NCBI RefSeq assembly: GCF_001514305.1
Contig: NZ_KQ949081.1
Span: 47,840 to 111,839, forward strand
Length of the DNA stretch: 64,000 bases
Direction: 5' to 3'
Origin: Streptomyces dysideae
Lineage (GTDB): Bacteria > Actinomycetota > Actinomycetes > Streptomycetales > Streptomycetaceae
This document shows, one piece after another, positions 58,420-64,000 of the stretch. The translations under genes and the position numbers were made by a program. How positions within the stretch are numbered: position 1 is the first letter of the stretch; the number at the start of each line of letters is the position of its first letter. Under the pieces are notes generated by a model. The model made no database searches and was not told the origin of the DNA. It saw only the letters and a list, made by a program, of their open reading frames with translations.

Positions 58420-59229
58420 TCAACCGCGCGGCGCCAACGCCTCCCACGCCACCGTCACTTCACCCTGCCGCCACCGCGCCGGACCGTCCGTAACCGGCCA
58501 GTCGTCGGCCAGGTCCCGTACCGCGCGGATCCAGCGCTGGCGGGCGCCGTACGAGGCGTAGGGCGCGGCGGCCGCCCAGGCGCGGTCGAAGTCGCGGAGA
58601 AAGGCGTGCACGGGCTCGCCGGGGATGTTGCGGTGGATGAGTGCCTTCGGGAGGCGCTCGGCGAGGTCCGAGGGGCGCTCCAGGGCGCCCAGCCGGGTAG
58701 CGAAGGTGACGGTGCGCGGTCCCTCCGGGCCGAGTGCGACCCACACGTGTCGGCGCCCGATCTCGTCACAGGTCCCCTCCACGAGCAGCCCGCCGCGGGA
58801 GGCGCCGGACGCCGGCGCGAGCCGCGCGCACAGCCGCGCCCAGACGGCGGCGACCTCACCCTCGTCGTACTGCCGCAGCACGTTGGCGGCCCGGACGAGA
58901 TGCGGGCGCCGGTCGATCGGGATCTCGAACCCGCCGTGCCGGAAGACCAGCCCGTCCCGCTCGTACGGCCCGGCCGCCGCGACCCGCGCCGGTTCGATCT
59001 CCACGCCGACGACACGCGCGCGTGGCGCGACGGTGCGCAGCCGCTGGAGCAGCTCCACTGCTGTCCAGGGCGCCGCCCCGTACCCGATGTCGACGGCGAC
59101 GGGATCGGCGGCGCGGCGCAGTTCGGCACCGTGGGTCGCCGCGATCCAGCGGTCCATGCGGCGCAGCCGGTTGGGGTTGGTCGTCCCGCGCGTGACCGTG
59201 CCCACGGGGCGGGTGGCGCGGGATGTCAT
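58420..59229 (-). CDS. SAM-dependent methyltransferase-like protein
   Basis: 269-aa protein. VAVDIGYGAAPWTAVELLQR near residues 44-63 is a motif I variant with YG in place of CG, RVVGVEIEPARV follows as motif II, and ANVLRQYDEGEV is the region after it. The C-terminal half (LIHRNIPGEPVHAFLRDFDR and WIRAVRDLADDWPVTDGPAR) looks specific to this actinobacterial family. Substrate unknown. ATG 59229 is the start. It is upstream on the minus strand of the NlpC/P60 gene. Confidence 0.82.
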   Translation of the reverse strand: MTSRATRPVGTVTRGTTNPNRLRRMDRWIAATHGAELRRAADPVAVDIGYGAAPWTAVELLQRLRTVAPRARVVGVEIEPARVAAAGPYERDGLVFRHGGFEIPIDRRPHLVRAANVLRQYDEGEVAAVWARLCARLAPASGASRGGLLVEGTCDEIGRRHVWVALGPEGPRTVTFATRLGALERPSDLAERLPKALIHRNIPGEPVHAFLRDFDRAWAAAAPYASYGARQRWIRAVRDLADDWPVTDGPARWRQGEVTVAWEALAPRG

Positions 59230-59274
59230 GGCTACGAGGGTAGGCGGTCGCGCCTGCGGGGTAGGCGATCGTGC

Positions 59275-60105
59275 CTACGAGGGCAGGCGGCCCCGGACCT
59301 GCGATGGTGACAGCCGTCGGGGGACGGCGGGCTCCCGCTCGGCGCGGCGGGTGCCGCAGATGACGAAGGTGACGCTGATCAGCAGGGCCCAGGACGCCCA
59401 CTTGGACAGCGCGACCGGTTCCCAGCCGTGCAGCTGGTACGGGTAGGACCAGGCTCCCAGATAGGTGGCGATGTTCTCGGCCAGCCACAGGAAGAACCCG
59501 ATCAGGACGAAGGCCAGTGCCAGCGGCATCCGGTGCCGGTGCTCCCCGATCGTGAAGTGCACCCAGGCGCCCACTGTCACGGCGAGCAGCAGACCGGCGA
59601 GCGGCCAGCGCAGGTCCGGGAGCCAGTGGTGGCTGAGGAAGTTGACGTACAGGCCGACGGCCACCAGGGCGGTGGCGTGGGCGCGGTACCCGGTGACCGA
59701 CAGGCCGAGCAGCCGCCAGGACCGGCAGACGTAGCTGCCGACGGCGGCGTACATGAAGCCGCCGTACAGCGGCACCCCGGCGATCTTGGCCAGCCCCGGC
59801 TCGGGATAGCTCCACGACCCCACCTGCACCTTCACCACCTCGAAGGCGAGCCCGAGGAGATGGCAGACGGCCACGACCGCGACCTCTCGCCGGCTCTCCC
59901 ACCCCACCAGGAAGCCCACGCCGGTGAGCAGCACCCCGTACGCCAGCAGCAGGTCGTAGCGCGCCACGGGCAGCGTCGGTAGCAGTGTCGAGGCCGCCAT
60001 ACCCCCCAGCAGCGCGACCGCGAACGCGCAGCAGCGCGCCTGCAGCCACCCGAAGTGGGCGAGCTGCCGGACGAGTACCGCGGAGCCGTGCGCGATCTTG
60101 TGCAT
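59275..60105 (-). CDS. DUF817 family integral membrane protein
   Basis: 276-aa protein with about eight transmembrane helices. VKVQVGSWSYPEPGLAKIAG and VPLYGGFMYAAVGSYVCRSW plus YVNFLSHHWLPDLRWPLAGL are the conserved loops of DUF817. The conserved His pairs could bind metal. ATG 60105 gives MHKIAHGSAVLVRQLAHFGW; upstream starts are possible, none with a ribosome site. Function unknown. Divergent from mshA. Confidence 0.85.
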   Translation of the reverse strand: MHKIAHGSAVLVRQLAHFGWLQARCCAFAVALLGGMAASTLLPTLPVARYDLLLAYGVLLTGVGFLVGWESRREVAVVAVCHLLGLAFEVVKVQVGSWSYPEPGLAKIAGVPLYGGFMYAAVGSYVCRSWRLLGLSVTGYRAHATALVAVGLYVNFLSHHWLPDLRWPLAGLLLAVTVGAWVHFTIGEHRHRMPLALAFVLIGFFLWLAENIATYLGAWSYPYQLHGWEPVALSKWASWALLISVTFVICGTRRAEREPAVPRRLSPSQVRGRLPS

Positions 60106-60314
60106 GCGTATATAGAGCGCGTGGCGGCGGCAGAGGTTGCACGGCATCCAGTGAGGCGCGACGCATTCGGCGCCCGAACAGTTGAGCGACCCGTGGCAAT
60201 GGATCGGCAAAAATCGCCGCGCCCGGAATGGGAACTCCTGCCTCCGCGTTGCATTCCCGTGGAGGGCGCCCCACACCCTCCGTCCGGCATGCCCGCAGCA
60301 AGGAGGACCGCCAC

Positions 60315-61652
60315 GTGAGCCAGTACGTCAGCAGGCTCGGGCGTCGCTCTGCGGCGGCCCCTTCGCGACTGCGACTGCACCGCAGGCCCCGCCGTGTCGC
60401 CATGCTCTCCGTACACACCTCACCGCTCCACCAGCCGGGCACCGGCGACGCCGGCGGCATGAACGTCTACATCGTGGAACTCGCGCAGCGCCTTGCCGCG
60501 ATCAACATCGAGGTCGAGATCTTCACGCGCGCGACAACGGCCGCCGTCGCCCCGACGGTCGAACTGGCACCGGGCGTCCTGGTCCGCCACGTGGACGCGG
60601 GCCCCTACGAGGGCCTCGCCAAGGAGGAGCTCCCGGCCCAGCTGTGCGCGTTCACGCACGGCGTGATGCAGGCCTGGGCCGGCCACCGCCCCGGCTACTA
60701 CGACCTGGTCCACTCCCACTACTGGCTCTCCGGCCACGTCGGCTGGCTCGCCGCCCAGCGCTGGGGCGCCCCCCTGGTGCACGCCATGCACACCATGGCC
60801 AAGGTCAAGAACGCCAACCTGGCCGACGGCGACACCCCCGAGCCGGCCGCGCGCGTGATCGGCGAGACCCAGATCGTCGCGGCGGCGGACCGCCTCATCG
60901 CCAACACGGCCGAGGAGGCCGACGAACTCGTACGTCACTACTCGGCCGAGCCCGACAAGGTCGCCGTCGTCCACCCCGGCGTGAACCTCGACCGCTTCTC
61001 GCCCGCCGACGGCCGCGCGGCGGCCCGCGCCCGCCTCGGCCTCCCGCAGGACGCCCTGATCCCCGTCTTCGCGGGCCGCATCCAGCCCCTGAAGGCCCCG
61101 GACGTCCTGCTCCGCGCGGTGGCGGTGCTGCTGGACGAGCGTCCCGAGCTGCGCTCCCGCTTGGTCGTCCCGGTCGTCGGCGGCCCGAGCGGCAGCGGCC
61201 TGGCCAAGCCGGAGGGCCTGCAGAAGCTGGCGGCCCGGCTCGGCATCGCGGACGTCGTCCGCTTCCGCCCGCCCGTCGGCCAGGAAAAGCTGGCGGACTG
61301 GTTCCGCGCCGCGTCCGTACTGGTCATGCCGTCGTACAGCGAGTCGTTCGGCCTGGTGGCCATAGAGGCGCAGGCGGCCGGTACGCCGGTGCTGGCGGCC
61401 TCGGTGGGCGGCCTCCCGGTCGCGGTCCGTGACGGACGGACCGGCTTCCTGGTCCAGGGCCACAACCCCGCCGACTACGCGCGCGTGCTGGCCGGCTTCG
61501 CAGACGAACCGCACCGGTCCGCCCGTATGGGCGCGGCGGCAGCGGCACACGCCCAGTCCTTCGGCTGGGACACCGCGGCCGCCGCCACGGCGGACGTCTA
61601 CACGGCCGCGACGCAGGCGCACCGGCGTCGCGTACGCTCCCACCATGGCTGA
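60315..61652 (+). CDS. mshA: MshA, D-inositol-3-phosphate glycosyltransferase
   Basis: 445-aa GT4-family enzyme that joins N-acetylglucosamine to inositol-3-phosphate, the first step of mycothiol synthesis. [20 protein letters not shown] and [12 protein letters not shown] form the N-terminal acceptor site, [11 protein letters not shown] the inner loop, [13 protein letters not shown] the nucleotide-sugar domain and [20 protein letters not shown] the E-x7-E motif. GTG 60315 follows AAGGAGGACCGCCAC. It overlaps the YbjN-type gene by eight bases. Confidence 0.95.
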   Translation: MSQYVSRLGRRSAAAPSRLRLHRRPRRVAMLSVHTSPLHQPGTGDAGGMNVYIVELAQRLAAINIEVEIFTRATTAAVAPTVELAPGVLVRHVDAGPYEGLAKEELPAQLCAFTHGVMQAWAGHRPGYYDLVHSHYWLSGHVGWLAAQRWGAPLVHAMHTMAKVKNANLADGDTPEPAARVIGETQIVAAADRLIANTAEEADELVRHYSAEPDKVAVVHPGVNLDRFSPADGRAAARARLGLPQDALIPVFAGRIQPLKAPDVLLRAVAVLLDERPELRSRLVVPVVGGPSGSGLAKPEGLQKLAARLGIADVVRFRPPVGQEKLADWFRAASVLVMPSYSESFGLVAIEAQAAGTPVLAASVGGLPVAVRDGRTGFLVQGHNPADYARVLAGFADEPHRSARMGAAAAAHAQSFGWDTAAAATADVYTAATQAHRRRVRSHHG

Positions 61653-62145
61653 GGCAGAGAAGGCGGCGCAGGTCATCGAGTCGGCCCTGAAGGACGCCGA
61701 CCTGGACTGGGAGAGCCCCACACCCGGCGCCTACGTGGTGAAGCTCCCGGGCACCCGCAAGCTCTCCACGACGGTCTCCCTACGGGTAGGCCGCCACTCC
61801 CTCTCCCTGAACGCCTTCGTCATCCGCCACCCCGACGAGAACGAGCCCGGCGTCCACCGCTGGCTCCTGGAACGCAACCTCAGGCTGTACGGCGTGAGTT
61901 ACGCGGTGGACCGCCTGGGCGACGTGTATGTCACCGCCAAGCTCCCGCTCGCCGCGGTCACCCCCGACGAGATCGACCGCCTCCTCGGCCAGGTCCTGGA
62001 GGCGGCGGACGGTGCGTTCAACACCCTGCTGGAGCTGGGCTTCGCGTCCGCGATCCGCAAGGAGTACGAGTGGCGGGTGGCGCGGGGGGAGTCGACGCGG
62101 AACCTGGACGCGTTCGCGCACTTGACGCGGCCTTCGGCTGACTGA
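61645..62145 (+). CDS. YbjN domain-containing protein
   Basis: 166-aa protein of the YbjN/DUF1790-type family: [40 protein letters not shown], then [20 protein letters not shown] and [20 protein letters not shown]. The fold resembles type III secretion chaperones; the function is unknown. Starts at ATG 61645 within the mshA end. The mshA-YbjN arrangement is one I recall from other actinomycetes. Confidence 0.9.
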   Translation: MAEAEKAAQVIESALKDADLDWESPTPGAYVVKLPGTRKLSTTVSLRVGRHSLSLNAFVIRHPDENEPGVHRWLLERNLRLYGVSYAVDRLGDVYVTAKLPLAAVTPDEIDRLLGQVLEAADGAFNTLLELGFASAIRKEYEWRVARGESTRNLDAFAHLTRPSAD

Positions 62146-62161
62146 ACCCCGGGCTGCTGTC

Positions 62162-62640
62162 TCAGGACGGGTCCGGGTCCGGGGCGTCGGTGGGCCTGTC
62201 GAGCTCGTCGGCGAAGGCGCGCAGGGCGTCGGCCAGTTCCTTCTTGGTGGGCAGCTGATCGACCTTCTTGTCGAGCTCCGTGATGCGCCGGTTGGGCTCG
62301 TCCAGCTCGCTGGGCGTGGACGGCTCCTCCGAGGGTGCGGGGTCGGTGGGGACCGGGGGGCGTCCGGAGACGTGGACGTCGGTGCCGGGTCGGTGCCGCC
62401 TGTCGTGCCCCCGTCGGTCGCGCCGACCGTACCGCCGTTGCCGCCGTCGACGTCACCGCTGGTGCCGCCCGAGTCCCCGTCCGGCGGGACGCTGCTCGAC
62501 ACGCTCGGGACGGGGCCGGGCCCCTCGTCCGAGCTCGCCGCGAGGGCGACACCGACGCTGAGGGCCACGAGGGTCGCGGCTCCCGCGACGGCGACTGAGG
62601 CGCGTCCGAGGCGTATGGAGCGAACTGTGGCGGCGGAGCC
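62162..62640 (-). pseudogene. frameshifted single-pass membrane protein
   Basis: One frame carries a transmembrane helix (SVAVAGAATLVALSVGVALA) followed by a Gly/Asp/Thr-rich stalk up to TSTSPDAP. The continuation (PVPTDPAPSEEPSTPSELDE, then NRRITELDKKVDQLPTKKEL and a stop at 62162) is in the next frame. The break is at a run of six G (62355-62360, C on the coding strand); seven would restore one frame. No convincing start codon precedes the helix. Either a decayed gene, a sequencing error or homopolymer-length variation. Confidence 0.6.
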
Positions 62641-62725
62641 GTGAGGGATCTGAGTATCGTGGGCTTCCGCCGATAACGCCCCAAAGGCACCCCCACCACT
62701 GGGCTTCGAGGCCTCGAAGGAGACC

Positions 62726-62932
62726 TTGACGACGGCCCACGAACGCGTGCTGTCCCGCGCACTGGCGAGGGCCCTTTTCACGAGCGACCTCTTCGCGACG
62801 GGGAACGACCGCGACAACCGGGCGGCCGTACGGGCGGTGTCCACGGGAGACCTGGATCTGGTCGGACTGGCTGTGTACGGGCCGCGCAACGCGGTGGACA
62901 AGGCGGTGAAGGAGGCGCGCATGCATCCGTGA
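62726..62932 (+). CDS. small unknown protein, 68 aa
   Basis: TTG 62726 with AAGGAGACC directly upstream encodes TTAHERVLSRALARALFTSD, then DRDNRAAVRAVSTGDLDLVG and a final AVDKAVKEARMHP. Codons are G/C-ending throughout and the ribosome site is strong, so it is probably real. It is helical and soluble. No family recognised. It is divergent from the frameshifted membrane protein gene. Confidence 0.65.
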   Translation: MTTAHERVLSRALARALFTSDLFATGNDRDNRAAVRAVSTGDLDLVGLAVYGPRNAVDKAVKEARMHP

Positions 62933-62953
62933 GGCCGACGGCCGCACGCCCCG

Positions 62954-63610
62954 TCACGGCTTGGAGCTCGGCGGATCGGTCTGTGTGGCGTGCCGGGGCC
63001 GGTTCTTGACCGAGATCTGGCCGACGAGTTCCCAGAAGCACACCAGAGCGGTGATCGGCGGAATCCCGACGATCACTAACGAGACCAGCGCGTGTGACGA
63101 GTGGCTGACAGCCAGTGCCACGGCCATCGCCGAGGCGGCCACGATGACGCACCAGGATCGCCGCGCACTCCGACGCTGCACGGTGGCCCGCAGGATGGAG
63201 AGAGCTGCCACGAACCACGGTCCGTACACCATCAGCGGCCAGTACTGCGCCAACCTCGCGGGCAGCGCGGACGAGGCGGTCCCCCGAAGTTGGTCATAGG
63301 AATAGGAGACGGACCATGCCAGCATGCACACCGCGCTCAGCGAGACGGCTGCGATCAGGAGAGTGACGTGAGTGACGCGCCGACCGCCGTCGAGGAGGTG
63401 AGAATCCTGACGGAGCCGTCGACGGCTGCTCCTGCGGCGGGGCGGCATGTGCAGCGGGGTGAGCGGGGTGGGAGCGGGGTTCGCGTTGGCCGTCGTGGAC
63501 AGCATCTGGGCCAATTCCTCGACCGGGTCCCAGTCATGCGGCGCGATGCTCGGTTCCGGGGCGCTCCCGACGTAGTCGTAGAGACCGACGTCGTCGTAAA
63601 TCCTGTCCAT
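62954..63610 (-). CDS. membrane protein, DUF2637-like
   Basis: 218-aa protein. About 90 polar residues with a basic RRRSSRRRLRQD precede four hydrophobic helices starting VTLLIAAVSLSAVCMLAWSV, which followed by SYSYDQLR recalls DUF2637, a family common in actinomycete integrative elements and plasmids. The tail is basic and Pro-rich. ATG 63610 follows GGAGTCATCG. Its presence next to an AT-rich edge fits mobile-element cargo, but no integrase or replication gene is visible. Confidence 0.65.
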   Translation of the reverse strand: MDRIYDDVGLYDYVGSAPEPSIAPHDWDPVEELAQMLSTTANANPAPTPLTPLHMPPRRRSSRRRLRQDSHLLDGGRRVTHVTLLIAAVSLSAVCMLAWSVSYSYDQLRGTASSALPARLAQYWPLMVYGPWFVAALSILRATVQRRSARRSWCVIVAASAMAVALAVSHSSHALVSLVIVGIPPITALVCFWELVGQISVKNRPRHATQTDPPSSKP

Positions 63611-63630
63611 CGATGACTCCGTACCCTGCC

Positions 63631-63819
63631 TCAGGAAGCTCCGTACAGATCCGCCATCGCCCACTGATATTCTTTTTCCATTCTGTTGATTTTCTTCAGA
63701 AAATCATTGAGTAGGTCAGAGCACCACTTGTGATCCACGTTGTCGTCCCGGTCGTCCCGGTCGACCCATCGGGTCGTGGTCGGCAGATGATCTTCGGCTG
63801 CGTGCCAGTCCAATCGCAT
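63631..63819 (-). CDS. small unknown protein, 62 aa
   Basis: Starts MRLDWHAAEDHLPTTTRWVD and continues with an acidic DRDDRDDNVDHKW and a helical LNDFLKKINRMEKEYQW before ending LYGAS. AGGTGG precedes ATG 63819. The second half is AT-rich and uses codons such as AAA, ATT and TTT that are rare elsewhere in the window, suggesting recent transfer. No family recognised. It lies 20 bases upstream of the DUF2637-like gene and may share its transcript. Confidence 0.55.
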   Translation of the reverse strand: MRLDWHAAEDHLPTTTRWVDRDDRDDNVDHKWCSDLLNDFLKKINRMEKEYQWAMADLYGAS

Positions 63820-64000
63820 CACGACCACCTAACGACGGTTGCGGGAGGCGAGGTTGTGGGGCATTCGGGGGAATGCGGGCTGATCGGTTAGGGGATTTTT
63901 AGATTGCCTGAAAATATGCGGTGAAGGAATTGTGAATATATGGGCAATTGTATTCCGTGAGTGCCGAAATTAAATGGTGATCACCTGCGCGCCTACCGGA
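63820..64000. other. AT-rich edge of the window
   Basis: The last 180 bases have far lower G+C than the rest (long A/T stretches such as GAAAATATG and GTGAATATATGGG). No gene was identified. It should contain the promoter of the leftward small gene and may be the boundary of an acquired segment continuing outside the window. Confidence 0.5.

Overview
The window is high-GC actinobacterial DNA, and gene content points to a Streptomyces chromosome. Most coding regions have strong G/C third positions. GTG and TTG starts and 4-base ATGA/GTGA/TTGA overlaps are common. Recognisable Streptomyces genes include the nitrogen regulator GlnR, the nickel regulator Nur, the developmental DevE/DevA/DevB group, the c-di-GMP-dependent anti-sigma factor RsiG and the mycothiol glycosyltransferase MshA. 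From memory, the order htrA-like, lacI-like, glnR, sulfurtransferase, nur, rsiG, dev genes, mshA resembles the S. coelicolor core; I could not check this. No tRNA, rRNA, CRISPR array or complete insertion sequence was recognised.

Bases 1-15.5 kb look accessory and rearranged. On the left is an alpha/beta hydrolase, then a leftward operon of a strongly repetitive 252-aa basic protein, a GNAT acetyltransferase, a truncated ABC ATPase and an MFS exporter. The repetitive protein has the layout of a multi-core peptide precursor and is the most novel item in the window. A Tn3-type transposase relic lies beside it. Two paralogous WhiJ-like modules (Xre/DUF5753 regulator plus DUF397 proteins, with BldB-like and DUF6247 partners) sit at 5.3-8.3 kb and 13.5-15.5 kb and share promoter and operator sequence. 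Between them are a surface protein/sortase/ECF sigma unit, a pectate lyase-pectinesterase fusion and a LysE-type exporter.

Bases 15.5-37.7 kb are core: a two-component system with an HtrA-type protease, a LacI regulator, glnR, sulfur genes (MoaD-like protein, Cys-containing leader peptide, double-rhodanese sulfurtransferase, DUF1416, DsrE), three adjacent single-pass membrane proteins of similar layout, a nitrobindin-like protein, nur, ygfZ, dtd, rsiG, a decayed Eis-like acetyltransferase, then devE, a small membrane protein, devA and devB.

Bases 37.7-52.8 kb are more variable: a tandem two-kinase-domain protein, a membrane protein whose soluble domain resembles the DevA effector domain, a twice-frameshifted TetR gene, a deazaflavin-nitroreductase/hemerythrin fusion, RraA, HAD, methyltransferase, SGNH hydrolase, TetR, an AhpD-like protein, an ABC exporter pair and a large AfsR-like regulator. 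Bases 52.8-62.1 kb return to core (Xre regulator, HbhA-like protein, DUF2516, PP2C phosphatase with receiver domain, NlpC/P60 hydrolase, DUF817, mshA, YbjN). The right end (62.1-64 kb) holds a frameshifted membrane protein, small unknown genes, a DUF2637-like protein and an AT-rich edge that suggests the start of another acquired segment.
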